Positions 1 to 7,571 of a DNA stretch of 64,000 nucleotides are shown one piece after another (position 1 is the stretch's first letter; each line of letters opens with the position of its first letter). Position numbers and translations under genes: made by a program. Source of the stretch: Ruminococcaceae bacterium FB2012 (GTDB lineage Bacteria > Bacillota > Clostridia > Oscillospirales > Ruminococcaceae); contig FMXS01000009.1 in the NCBI GenBank assembly GCA_900104495.1, forward strand, positions 1 to 64,000, given 5' to 3'. The notes under the pieces were generated by a model, which saw only the letters and a program-made list of their open reading frames with translations, was not told the origin of the DNA and made no database searches.

Positions 1-282
1 GATGCCGAGGAACCAGCGGTATGCGATATTGACGGTGATCTCCTGTTCAAGGCGGCGCTCGGAATCGATGCCGTAGATATATCCGATAAGCAGCATTTTT
101 ATCATTACGACCGGGTCTATGGACGGTCTGCCTGTATTTGAATAGAGGTCTGCGACCTTATCGTAGATGAAATCAAAATCAACGAGCCGATCAAGATCGC
201 GCAGAAAATGCTCCTGCGGCATAAGGCTCTCGAGGGTCACAAATGACATTTTCATCTGCTTGCTTTCGGACTTCTTGAGCAT
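1..282 (-). CDS. IS1182-family-like transposase, N-terminal part (cut by window edge)
   Basis: The minus strand reads 94 uninterrupted codons from an ATG at 282 to the window edge. The protein begins MLKKSESKQMKMSFVTLESL and has the DUF772-type N-terminal transposase layout: PQEHFLRDLDRLVDF, then GRPSIDPVVMIKMLLIGYIYG and ERRLEQEITVNIAYRWFLG. That order is typical of IS1182 and related IS5-superfamily transposases. The catalytic DDE domain lies outside the window, so integrity cannot be judged. The element end should lie between about 300 and 360, where a TTTGTCAACAG stretch could be the terminal inverted repeat; I could not confirm this without the other end. Confidence 0.85.
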   Translation of the reverse strand, partial: MLKKSESKQMKMSFVTLESLMPQEHFLRDLDRLVDFDFIYDKVADLYSNTGRPSIDPVVMIKMLLIGYIYGIDSERRLEQEITVNIAYRWFLGI

Positions 283-381
283 GGCAACTACCTCGCTTTC
301 TATGATACTATTATACCATATTTTCTGGCGATTGTCGAGGGGTTTGTCAACAGGGCCGGTATGTTCCCACCCTCGGGTGCT

Positions 382-513
382 GGGTGACGGCAGGGTGACG
401 GTAACTACCGCCCTTGTATTCTGCTGTCCTACCGGCACCCGACTGTTCCAAAGCTCGCAGATGCGTTGTTCAAGCGGGTGACAGTAACTTTGTGGGTGCC
501 AGTAGGGTGACGG
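382..513. repeat. short GGGTGACGG direct repeats with an embedded inverted repeat
   Basis: GGGTGACGG occurs at 382-390, 393-401 and 505-513, with a variant GGGTGACAG at 476-484. CTACCGGCACCC at 429-440 is an almost perfect reverse complement of GGGTGCCAGTAG at 494-505. The stretch sits between the transposase end and the headless LRR gene and shows no convincing coding frame. It may be debris of a small repeat element or a protein-coding repeat remnant. No function is assigned. Confidence 0.5.
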
Positions 514-572
514 TAGATCGGTGAGTAACGAAACGGATCGCGAGCATCCCCCCACTCCCTTATTGCTGTCAT

Positions 573-1062
573 AAAAAGCTTTTGGCAGCAGCCTGTGCTT
601 TTGCGCTGCTGTCGGGAACGGTGGCTGCACTGCCGGAAGTGATAGAAAAAACAGGCGCAGCGATGAGCGTGAGTGCGGAAATGTACGGGGATTTTGAGTA
701 TACCGTGCTTGATGACGGAACGGCGGAGATAACCAAGTATAACGGTACAGATGCGAAGGTGGATATCCCCGGGGAGATCGACGGGAAAAAGGTTACGAGC
801 ATCGGCGAGTTTGCATTTTCTAAATGTACAAGCCTTACTGACATTGTTATCCCGGACAGCGTTAAAAATATCAGCAGCAATGCGTTTCTGAGATGCAAAA
901 ACTTAACAATCATAACTATACCGGAAAGTGTAACAAGCATCGGCTTTGATGCGTTTTTAGGAACAAAATGGTTGGAAAATATGCAGAACAAAGACCCTCT
1001 GGTGGTTGTAAACGGTATTCTCATAGACGGCACTGCCTGTTCTGGCGATGTAACTGTCCCGG
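573..1062 (+). pseudogene. BspA-type leucine-rich-repeat surface protein, headless and tailless fragment
   Basis: The frame reads KKLLAAACAFALLSGTVAAL, a full signal peptide, but no ATG precedes it; the preceding codon is CAT, so homology stops exactly where the start codon should be. After residue ~35 comes the BspA/LRR_5 pattern: FEYTVLDDGTAEITKYNG, IPGEIDGKKVTSIGEFAFSKC, LTDIVIPDSVKNISSNAF and IPESVTSIGFDAFLGTKWLE. It ends near GDVTVPE, where the next repeat should start, and runs into foreign sequence. Intact relatives are secreted LRR proteins of several hundred residues. A TTG at 582 keeps a 164-residue frame open to 1076, but expression is doubtful because the junction removed the original start and probably the ribosome site. 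Confidence 0.75.
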
Positions 1063-1212
1063 AGAGACTGCCCTGATATGCAGGGCATGGCCGATGATGA
1101 GCTGGTACGTTTTGCAAGTGCCTGCTCCGGCATAGCGATCTCTCGGTTCCCGCTGCCCCTGCATCCCCCTAAACTTGACGAAGTAAATGCACTTATCGCC
1201 GCACATGATTGA
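1063..1212 (+). pseudogene. C-terminal remnant of a PfkB-family sugar kinase
   Basis: A different frame from the LRR fragment encodes DDELVRFASACSGIAISRF followed by LHPPKLDEVNALIAAHD and a stop at 1210-1212. This matches the last helix and strand of PfkB/ribokinase-fold kinases (pattern LRFANA..ALSVTR...P.LEEV). The catalytic GAGD motif and everything upstream are missing. The join with the LRR fragment lies at about 1050-1065. The assignment rests on a short C-terminal signature only. Confidence 0.5.
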
Positions 1213-1290
1213 CAGGATCAAAAGGACTGCCGCACCGTAACTGTTTGTTCTGCCTTGTTGATCTCAGTGATGCTTTGCAGAGCTGTGAAA

Positions 1291-1346
1291 GCACGAAAAA
1301 CCGTATATCCTCCACGCCTTGCGGCAGGGGGATATACGGTTTTTTG
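1291..1346. terminator. bidirectional rho-independent terminator
   Basis: AAACCGTATATCC at 1298-1310 pairs with GGATATACGGTTT at 1330-1342, followed by T residues. An outer pair GCACGAAA/TTTCGTGC extends the structure. It separates the scarred plus-strand region from the convergent minus-strand peptidase operon and can serve both. Confidence 0.8.
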
Positions 1347-1388
1347 CCTGAATTTGCTTTCGTGCAACAGTCCCCAGCGGGTCTCCTG

Positions 1389-2732
1389 TCATTCCTTTTC
1401 GGTGCTTACGACCTCTATGACTACATCCGCGTCCTTTTCAAAGCGGGTGTTCTTCCTGAACTTGTCAAGCCCGCCGATGGTGATCGATACGGTCGTGCCC
1501 GGCTTGACCTTCTGCGTTTTCTTTCTGCGCTTCTGCGGCTTGAAAGTGATGTTTTCAAAGCCCAGACCTTTCAGTTCCTCCTCGGCTTTCTTCTGCTCTG
1601 TGCCGACATAGTAGCTGCTGCCGTGAGGAACGGTTATCAGGTCTTTGCCTTCGCTACGTCCGATATCGGCCACGCCCGCAAGATAGGAAATAACGCAGCT
1701 TTCCTTTTTATCGAAAAGGTCGCCCGCATCGTAATCACGGCATCCGCCGATCTTTACGGCAACGGTCCTGCGTTCCTTTTCGGGCGAATCACCGGGTATT
1801 ATCATTCTGCCTGTTATGTTTGTGAAGCCCGCCTCTTTCAGCTCGCTGACGACTTCGTCATAGGATCTTTCCGCAAGCTCCTCGGGTATGCAGGGAACGG
1901 GGATGTGATCGTGATCCGTTATACCCTTTGCTTCTTCCTCCACATATCTGCAAAGCCATTTGAAGCTTTCGTCGCTTGCCGTTTCATAACAAAGCTTTGC
2001 CCTGACAGCACAGAGGGGATGATCCTTGCGTTTAAGGTTAAGCTGCTCAAAAGCCTTGCCGGTCTTTGAATCCGAGAACTCCTCGTCGTAATCCTCCGCC
2101 TGTTTGATGAAAGCCGTTCTGTCGGGCTTGAAAGGGAAGCTCTTGCTGTAACCTGCCAGATATATGCACATATCCGCGACTTTGTCGCCGGTGCCGTCGA
2201 TCACTGCGGCGGCCTTGTCCGCGGAATACTCGCTGGCCTTCATCCAGTAGTAGAAGCCTATTTCAAGAGGCGTTGACAAAAGCGAGCTGATGCTGCTGAT
2301 TATGCCCTTTTTGATGACAAGATAGGCTATCGTCGTATACAGAACGTGACCGCAGACGATGTGTCCGCATTCGTGAGCCAGTACCGTGGGTATCAGCTCC
2401 GTGGGCAGCGCTTCGATCAGCCCGGTGGTCAGTACGATCATCGGCTCTTTGTCACCTATGGTATACGAATCGGGATAGGGATTGCTCTCGATATACAGCT
2501 CGGGGACATCTATCCCCAGCTTTTGGCAGATATCGGTGAGCATCCGATAATATTCGGGAAGCTGTTTCTCATTCACCTGAAGCTTTGAGGACAGCAGCTC
2601 TATCTTGAAATTCTGTTCGTTCCAGACCTTTTTGAAAGCCTTGATAAGCGTCGAGAAGCCGGGAACAGCTTTCAGCTTTTTCAGAAATTTCCTGTCCGCA
2701 GGATATATAAACACCTCGGGATTTATTGCCAT
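1389..2732 (-). CDS. M48-family zinc metallopeptidase with two C-terminal PASTA-like repeats
   Basis: 447 residues. The HECGH zinc-binding motif lies at 120-124 (HExxH), with the probable third ligand in SEYSADKAA near E168; this is the M48 (HtpX/Ste24-like) layout. A hydrophobic stretch at about 131-165 follows the motif and may sit in the membrane. The C-terminal third has two repeats of the form IPEELAERSYDEVVSELKEAGF and YYVGTEQKKAEEELKGLGF, each followed by a VKIGG or ITIGG strand, which resembles PASTA domains. The start ATG has an upstream GGAGG ribosome site. It is the last gene of a minus-strand operon after cardiolipin synthase, 23 nt downstream. Likely role: membrane protein quality control or envelope maintenance. 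The PASTA comparison is by pattern only. Confidence 0.8.
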   Translation of the reverse strand: MAINPEVFIYPADRKFLKKLKAVPGFSTLIKAFKKVWNEQNFKIELLSSKLQVNEKQLPEYYRMLTDICQKLGIDVPELYIESNPYPDSYTIGDKEPMIVLTTGLIEALPTELIPTVLAHECGHIVCGHVLYTTIAYLVIKKGIISSISSLLSTPLEIGFYYWMKASEYSADKAAAVIDGTGDKVADMCIYLAGYSKSFPFKPDRTAFIKQAEDYDEEFSDSKTGKAFEQLNLKRKDHPLCAVRAKLCYETASDESFKWLCRYVEEEAKGITDHDHIPVPCIPEELAERSYDEVVSELKEAGFTNITGRMIIPGDSPEKERRTVAVKIGGCRDYDAGDLFDKKESCVISYLAGVADIGRSEGKDLITVPHGSSYYVGTEQKKAEEELKGLGFENITFKPQKRRKKTQKVKPGTTVSITIGGLDKFRKNTRFEKDADVVIEVVSTEKE

Positions 2733-2755
2733 ATCATTTCCTCCGTTCTTCCGCC

Positions 2756-4294
2756 TTAAAGCAGCGGAGCTATAACTCTCAGCAGGTTATCGACGAACTT
2801 GTGCAAAAAGCCCTTCTTGATATCCTCGAGCTTCCACTCTTTGCACTTTGCCTGTGTTGCGATGAAGTCCTTTTTAAGCTCGTTCAGAATATCCGCCTTG
2901 AAGAATACTGCGTTGCACTCAAAGTGCAGGAAAAGGCTTCTGTAATCAAGGTTGACCGTTCCTATGCTGCCCACCTTGTCGTCTGCGATAAAGGCTTTCG
3001 CATGAACGAAGCCGGGGGTGTACTCATACACCTTCACGCCGGCTTTCAGAAGATCCTCGTAATAGCTTCTTGTAAGCCTGTGAACTATCTTTTTGTCGGG
3101 TATGGCAGGGGTCATTATCCTGACATCAACACCGCGCCTGGCGGCTCTTATGAAAGCATCAAAAAGGGCATCGCCCAGCAGCAGATAGGGCGTATAGAAC
3201 CATATATGATCCGTTGCTGCCGAAAGCATATCCGTGAACAGCTCGTTGCTGGTATGCTCCTCCCGCATGGGAGAATCGTAGTAGGGGATGATGTAGCCGT
3301 TTTCCTTTTCGGGCGGAGTATGCACCGGCCTGTTCTTCTCCAGCAGGTCGGCGGGTATCTTGTCAATGGAAAAGGCGTTCCAGAACTCCGCGAACATAAA
3401 GGTGTAGCTGTCCACAGCCGTACCTGTCACGCGGAAAGCTATATCCTTCCAGTGACCGAATCTCTCTATCTCGTTTATATATTCATCCGCGAGATTGATG
3501 CCGCCGCTGTAGGCCACCTCGCCGTCGATGACCATTATCTTGCGGTGGTCTCTGTTGTTGAGCTGGGAGCTTATCAGGAAGAAGGGATTGAAGGGTATGC
3601 ATTTGATGCCCTTCTTTTTAAGTCCGGCAATGTCCTTCACCGAGTAGGTGCTTATGCTGCCGAGATCGTCGTACATCACTCGGACATCCACGCCCTCGGC
3701 GGCTCGCTCGGCCATTATATCCGTAAGCGTATCCCAGAACTTGCCCGACTGGATAATGAAGTATTCCACAAAAATGAAGTGCTTGGCTTTTTTCAGATCC
3801 GCGCACATATCGGGGAAAGCATCCTCGCCCAAAGGATAATACTTTGAAGTATCGTTGCGGCAGACAGGAAACTGTGCCGAGGCGCAGAGATGCTCCAGCG
3901 ACTGGCCGATCCTGAGATCGCTCTGCTTTATCTCCGAGATCAGGTCCTTCGATGTATCAGCATCGGGTGTGACAAGCTGTTTTCTCGAACGTTCCAGTCT
4001 GCGTTTCAGCTTTTTTCCGGTGCTTTTGTGTCCGAGCATCAGATAGAGCAACGCGCCGAATATGGGCAGCGCCGTGATGACCAGCACCCAAAGCAGCCTG
4101 TAGGAGCTTTCGTCCCTCTTGGCGATAAGATTTGTGACAAACATCACCGCCAGCACCGTGAAGATCAGGTGTATCGCGTTGACGATATGTTCGTCCATCA
4201 CGCCGTTTATGTTTACAAGGAAGAAGTAAAACCACGCTGCCTGCAAAGCGATCGCAGGAACAACAATGAGCACTCTGCCGAATAATTTTTTCAT
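2756..4294 (-). CDS. cls: Cardiolipin synthase (phospholipase D superfamily)
   Basis: 512 residues, the normal size for bacterial Cls. Two N-terminal membrane segments (about 8-28 and 37-55, with a further hydrophobic stretch near 67-87) precede two phospholipase D cores. HKD motif 1 is H250-K252-D257 and motif 2 is H431-K433-D438. The family condenses two phosphatidylglycerol molecules to cardiolipin and glycerol at the membrane. The start codon overlaps the stop of the upstream UbiB-tail-like gene by 4 nt, and a GGCGGAG ribosome site precedes it, so translation is likely coupled. Catalytic residues look complete. Confidence 0.93.
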   Translation of the reverse strand: MKKLFGRVLIVVPAIALQAAWFYFFLVNINGVMDEHIVNAIHLIFTVLAVMFVTNLIAKRDESSYRLLWVLVITALPIFGALLYLMLGHKSTGKKLKRRLERSRKQLVTPDADTSKDLISEIKQSDLRIGQSLEHLCASAQFPVCRNDTSKYYPLGEDAFPDMCADLKKAKHFIFVEYFIIQSGKFWDTLTDIMAERAAEGVDVRVMYDDLGSISTYSVKDIAGLKKKGIKCIPFNPFFLISSQLNNRDHRKIMVIDGEVAYSGGINLADEYINEIERFGHWKDIAFRVTGTAVDSYTFMFAEFWNAFSIDKIPADLLEKNRPVHTPPEKENGYIIPYYDSPMREEHTSNELFTDMLSAATDHIWFYTPYLLLGDALFDAFIRAARRGVDVRIMTPAIPDKKIVHRLTRSYYEDLLKAGVKVYEYTPGFVHAKAFIADDKVGSIGTVNLDYRSLFLHFECNAVFFKADILNELKKDFIATQAKCKEWKLEDIKKGFLHKFVDNLLRVIAPLL

Positions 4295-4842
4295 ATCCTA
4301 TCTCCGCCTTTAAAATGTTTTGGATCGATCAATATAGCTTTGCAGCCTGTTTCGCTTTCCCTGCCTACAAATTCAATGGACTTGGAGCTGAATACCATTA
4401 TCAGAACGAAAAAGGCCATACCGGGGAAAGCAAGACCCGCAGCAAGCGGGCTTTTGCTTCGCAATGCTGTAAATTGCGGGAGTTGTTTTTTCTTTGTCAG
4501 CTTCCCGACGCTGTATATGGCAAGGGCTATGGAGAATACGATGCCTGCCATTGCGATGACGGGTATACCGTTTTCCGTCTTGGGCTTCAGGTCGATGCCC
4601 GCCAGTATGCACGAGCCGATGAACAGCACGCAGGCAATGACCGAAAGCACCACATACTTGACGTAGCTGCCCAGCCTTTCCATAGGATCTTCAAGCTCTG
4701 TTGCCGCGATATTGATCTTCAGCTTGCCCTTGGCAAGAGCGTTGAGAGAATCCGTCAGCGCTCCCGGCAGCTGACCCACCTTTTTGCCCACGTTGAGTAT
4801 ATCCTTGCCGGCGACCAGCAAAGCAGAGAGTATCGTCAGCAC
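4291..4842 (-). CDS. Membrane protein resembling the detached C-terminal tail of a UbiB/ABC1 kinase
   Basis: 183 residues from a GTG start. The first ~110 residues (LPGALTDSLNALAKGKLKIN, then two membrane helices ending IACVLFIGSCILAG and GIPVIAMAGIVFSIALAIYS) match the pattern after the kinase core in UbiB/AarF proteins: G-K/R-L basic linker, GSxLL helix, then a second helix. No kinase motif is present. A third membrane helix follows at about 130-152. The gene is in the same frame as the upstream HdeD-like ORF, separated by one TGA and one codon. It may be a remnant of a full UbiB gene or a stand-alone membrane module. It overlaps cls by 4 nt. The UbiB comparison is inference. Confidence 0.5.
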   Translation of the reverse strand: MLTILSALLVAGKDILNVGKKVGQLPGALTDSLNALAKGKLKINIAATELEDPMERLGSYVKYVVLSVIACVLFIGSCILAGIDLKPKTENGIPVIAMAGIVFSIALAIYSVGKLTKKKQLPQFTALRSKSPLAAGLAFPGMAFFVLIMVFSSKSIEFVGRESETGCKAILIDPKHFKGGDRI

Positions 4843-4845
4843 CCA

Positions 4846-5178
4846 TCAGCCTTTGCGCTGTGAACGGCGGGCATAGGTGAAGGAATGTATGGCGGTGCGG
4901 GCACCGTCAAGGATGAGCAGGAAACCGAACATCCAGGCAAGCACCTGCATTATGTCGTCTCTGAACACTACTACGCAGAGCCCTACGAGCCCCAGTATCA
5001 GTGCTCCGCAGAATTTGATATATTCCATCAGTGATTTGTTCGATGAAAAGAAATTCAGTATCATCACCAGCGCGACCAACAGCAGCGTATAGCCGCCCAC
5101 AAGAGTCAGCTCCCCCATATACTTCAGGGGACAGATGATTATCACGGCTCCGAGAGCCATCAGCAGGATCGCCGACAT
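4846..5178 (-). CDS. HdeD/DUF308-like small membrane protein
   Basis: 110 residues with four predicted membrane helices (about 2-20, 24-43, 52-72, 75-95) and a basic C-terminus RRSQRKG. Helix packing with GLVGLCVVVF and LLILDGARTAI resembles DUF308/HdeD repeats. Function of this family in Gram-positives is unknown. It heads the minus-strand operon with the UbiB-tail-like gene, cls and the M48 peptidase. The annotated ATG has a weak ribosome site; a much stronger AAGGAG lies further upstream at 5227-5232 in front of a TTG codon in the same frame, but a TAG after five codons separates the two. Confidence 0.6.
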   Translation of the reverse strand: MSAILLMALGAVIIICPLKYMGELTLVGGYTLLLVALVMILNFFSSNKSLMEYIKFCGALILGLVGLCVVVFRDDIMQVLAWMFGFLLILDGARTAIHSFTYARRSQRKG

Positions 5179-5270
5179 GATCGAATTCCGTTTCAGCTTG
5201 TCCTATGTTTCAAACAGCAAATTGATCTCCTTTTTTCAGTAAAAATATAGGGATATGTGTCTCAAATCAT

Positions 5271-5299
5271 ATTATATCACTAAAGCAATAATTTGTCTA
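5271..5299 (-). promoter_or_regulatory. Sigma-A promoter for the HdeD-cls-M48 operon
   Basis: On the minus strand, -35 TAGACA (5299-5294), a 17-nt spacer and -10 TATAAT (5276-5271). It reads toward the HdeD-like gene. The leader then contains AAGGAG (5232-5227), a TTG and a five-codon in-frame ORF ending in TAG at 5205-5203, so the first genuine start codon is uncertain. Confidence 0.7.
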
Positions 5300-5329
5300 T
5301 AGTTTTCTAAAGATTTATTATTCTTTTGA

Positions 5330-5509
5330 ACAAAGCTTTTGTTTCCCGATTTAGACGAAATCAATATACAAAATCATTACCGCGAATATCAACAGTCAAA
5401 CTATCCTTCACTTGATCTGCGCACCAAAAAAGGTTCCAACGGTTGGTGGCCGCAGTACGGGACGGTCTTTGGGAAAATGCTGATATATCATAAAATGCAG
5501 GAAGGCTAA
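5330..5509 (+). pseudogene. Unassigned gene remnant (about 59 codons)
   Basis: A plus-strand frame reads LLFPDLDEINIQNHYREYQQ, then SLDLRTKKGSNGWWPQYGTV and ends with FGKMLIYHKMQEG and TAA. Amino-acid composition is protein-like (WW, tyrosines, charged residues), but there is no ribosome site and the frame opens after a TGA at 5327-5329. I do not recognise the family. A further 11-codon frame, MSDELEDLYEE, ends just downstream near 5558. Both may be debris of mobile DNA. Confidence that it was once coding is moderate; function unknown. Confidence 0.35.
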
Positions 5510-5591
5510 CGAAGAAAAAGTAATGTCTGATGAGCTTGAAGATTTGTATGAAGAATAAAGATCAAAGTGGCGGTTCAGGCGGTAAACAGAG

Positions 5592-5622
5592 AGAGCAGGG
5601 CATACAAACCCTGCTCTTTTTG
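5592..5622 (+). terminator. Rho-independent terminator
   Basis: AGAGCAGGG (5592-5600), an 8-nt loop and CCCTGCTCT (5609-5617) followed by TTTT. It ends whatever transcript crosses the gene remnant at 5330-5509. From here to 5936 no coding frame is supported. Confidence 0.75.
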
Positions 5623-5936
5623 CGTTATACATAGTTCAAAAATGTAATGGTGCCCAAGCAGCATATTTTGAGCCAAATAGCATATATAGGAAATATTCGT
5701 AAACGGCGCAGATACGCGGTATAACAATCATTGCGGAACGTGTGTTCGCAGCTGTGGCCTCTACCATACTGAGGTAGGAACTTCGATTCGAAACATATCG
5801 AGTTTTATCACAAATGAGTACATAAGCAAAACAGCCTTCGTGAAGCCATGAAAGCTGTTAAATCGCTTAAATACGCGCTTTTTCGTGCGGATTTGTGAAG
5901 GAGGTCTGCTACATACCAAAACAAGGAGGTGAACCA

Positions 5937-6116
5937 ATGGCCGGAAACTTTGACGGGATCAGAACAAGGAAGTTCGGCATCGAGATCGAGATGACGGGTA
6001 TAACCCGCTGTTCAGCTGCGAAGGCGTTGAAGAAAGCTCTGGGAGGTGATATTGACCACGTCGGCGGGAGCTACGACAAATACACCGTGAGCCGGAGATG
6101 TCGATGTAGGGGTTGA
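5937..6116 (+). pseudogene. Amidoligase-family (Amidoligase_2-like) N-terminal fragment
   Basis: 59 residues with a very good ribosome site (ACAAGGAGGTG) before the ATG. RKFGIEIEMTGITRCSAAKA followed by GGDIDHVGGSYDKYTV matches the first strand-helix unit of the putative amidoligase family, ATP-dependent carboxylate-amine ligases often found in phages and mobile elements. Normal members are about 300 residues, so this copy breaks off after the first motif and ends in an unrelated basic tail (SRRCRCRG). Beyond it, up to 6250, another open stretch (LHDIAPPQDSEHTKLRVLDC) could be an unrelated gene tail. The gene is almost certainly non-functional. Confidence 0.6.
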
Positions 6117-6255
6117 AAACAAGCCTCGGATGTGATATACAATAAAAAAAGCCGAGCTGCAAAGGGCGGCTTGGCCTTACATGATATTGCCCCACCGCAG
6201 GACAGCGAGCATACAAAGCTCAGGGTACTGGATTGTGGGTATGCGGAATAAAAAA

Positions 6256-6289
6256 ACGGATAGCCGTCTGTTAAGGACGGTCTATCCGT
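6256..6289 (-). terminator. Terminator of the ATP-grasp gene
   Basis: ACGGATAG-CCGTC (6256-6268) pairs with GACGG-T-CTATCCGT (6276-6289). On the minus strand the stem is followed by a run of seven T, directly downstream of the ATP-grasp stop codon. Confidence 0.75.
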
Positions 6290-6296
6290 GTTTGAG

Positions 6297-7121
6297 TTAT
6301 TCAATGTGATCAAGCTGATTATTTATAGCATAAATAAAATCTGTTATAAACTGTTCTCTTGTCTTTTCATCAAGCTCTCCGATAGACAAATAGGGATCGA
6401 GATCTTCCAGTTCCACTAAAAGCAGACGCCCGTCACGGGTACGGCAAGCATCTACTCGCTGAATACCGTGAGAAATATCATTCCATTCGATGAATTTCTT
6501 TGCAAAATCAGCATCTTCGGTCGAATAATCATAGCGCTTCAGTTCCCAGCGTTTGGTTTTATCAGGAGCATACAGAGCGTATTCGAGTTTATTATCAATG
6601 AAGTAAAAAGACACTTCATAAACGAAGTCTATTGCCGGCTGGATAAGCATTTCTTTTAGATTATTCCTGCGGAACAATTCATCTTTCGATAGAAATTCAA
6701 GCCCGATAGAATCAGCACCGTCTTTGGGCTTTATTACATATCTATCGCTCTCAGGCAATAAGGAAAAGTCTTCTATCCGATCGATCGTAGGAATAACAGG
6801 GTATCCGAGCTGAGTCAGATCTAACAGGTATTGCTTTCCGAGCATATCGGCTTTACCTTTGAACTCGTTGAATGTTTTGATGCCGCTTGTCTTTATCCTG
6901 TTGATAAAATCACGATATAATTCAGGAAATCCGCTTACCGGACCGATATTTCTAACGATAACAAGGTCAGCACAGTCCTCAAAACTTGCAGAATTTTTAA
7001 GGTTGCACATAGCCACATCGAAATGATCCATCAGTTTGCCGACTATGTATATATCTTCATCGCAGTATCTTCGTCCCTTTGCTTCATAATACAAGTCGGT
7101 CAGATATAGTATTCTTTTCAT
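6297..7121 (-). CDS. ATP-grasp family protein (probable carboxylate-amine ligase)
   Basis: 274 residues from the ATG at 7121. An ATG 12 nt upstream (7133) is open, but GGAGGG lies inside that extension and serves as ribosome site for the inner ATG. After an N-terminal Rossmann-like part (ILYLTDLYYE ... DLVIVRNIGPVSGFPELYRD), the middle shows ATP-grasp traits: LGKQYLLDLTQLGYPVIPT, then RYVIKPKDGADSIGLEFLS (the K-G-x-x-S-x-G ATP loop) and VYEVSFYFIDNKLEY. Near the C-terminus, LLLVELEDLDPYLS resembles the metal-binding E-x-N region with altered residues. Substrate unknown; the family makes amide bonds with peptides, amino acids or sugars. It has its own terminator and lies beside the amidoligase fragment. 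Confidence 0.7.
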   Translation of the reverse strand: MKRILYLTDLYYEAKGRRYCDEDIYIVGKLMDHFDVAMCNLKNSASFEDCADLVIVRNIGPVSGFPELYRDFINRIKTSGIKTFNEFKGKADMLGKQYLLDLTQLGYPVIPTIDRIEDFSLLPESDRYVIKPKDGADSIGLEFLSKDELFRRNNLKEMLIQPAIDFVYEVSFYFIDNKLEYALYAPDKTKRWELKRYDYSTEDADFAKKFIEWNDISHGIQRVDACRTRDGRLLLVELEDLDPYLSIGELDEKTREQFITDFIYAINNQLDHIE

Positions 7122-7220
7122 TATGCCCTCCACATGGTTGATGCTTTGCTACTATATCTATAATTATACCAAACCGCCCCGAAAAAGTCAATCCCTACAC
7201 ACTTTTTCACACCCTTTTCA

Positions 7221-7249
7221 TTGCATTATACCGCCATTTGTGCTATAAT
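7221..7249 (+). promoter_or_regulatory. Promoter of an orphan short transcript
   Basis: TTGCAT (7221-7226), a 17-nt spacer and TATAAT (7244-7249). The expected start is near 7256. No start codon with a ribosome site follows before the terminator at 7336-7376. Confidence 0.55.
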
Positions 7250-7255
7250 CAGGAT

Positions 7256-7376
7256 ATAGAGCGGATTGAATCCGTGGAGACGGAGATCAAAAGGCTGAGT
7301 GCATCGTAAAAACAGGTAATGAATATAAACAACCTCGCCGGAGGCAGTATCACCAGATACTGCTTGCGGCGTTTTT
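7256..7376 (+). ncRNA. Candidate short transcript (about 120 nt) or leader remnant
   Basis: The segment lies between a good promoter (7221-7249) and a strong terminator: CGCCG...GCAGTATC-ACCA-GATACTGC...CGGCG at 7336-7371 followed by TTTTT. Part of it can be read as a protein tail (IERIESVETEIKRLSAS), so it may instead be a decayed phage gene. The rest of 7122-7571 holds a second hairpin (7416-7448) and the ribosome site of the BRO gene; nothing else was seen. Confidence 0.3.
7336..7376 (+). terminator. Strong rho-independent terminator
   Basis: Two-part stem CGCCG (7336-7340) and GCAGTATC (7344-7351), loop ACCA, then GATACTGC (7356-7363) and CGGCG (7367-7371) followed by TTTTTG. Confidence 0.75.
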
Positions 7377-7415
7377 GTTTATGAATCATTTCTCATTTTT
7401 TATCTCCTTTCTTTC

Positions 7416-7448
7416 GGGCCGTCTGTGCAAAAGTGCAGGCGGCCTTTT
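7416..7448 (+). terminator. Second hairpin with T-run upstream of the BRO gene
   Basis: GGCCGTCTGTGCA pairs imperfectly with TGCAGGCGGCC (7434-7444), followed by TTTT. It could end upstream transcription or attenuate the BRO gene transcript. Confidence 0.5.
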
Positions 7449-7571
7449 ACATATCAAAATGAAAGGCTGTGGAGAAGATGATTTAGAAAGACCTGTGCTG
7501 CTTCCCTAACGGGCAGATGACAGAGGAAAGTGTTAGGAACAGGAAACGGAAATCAAACAGGAGGAAAAAAC

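Noticed and set aside
569..1117. 182-codon minus-strand frame over the LRR fragment
   Set aside because: Shadow of the LRR repeat; the plus strand shows a signal peptide and LRR_5 motifs.
5408..5632. 74-codon minus-strand frame
   Set aside because: It spans a terminator and lacks a ribosome site; the plus-strand remnant at 5330-5509 has better protein character.
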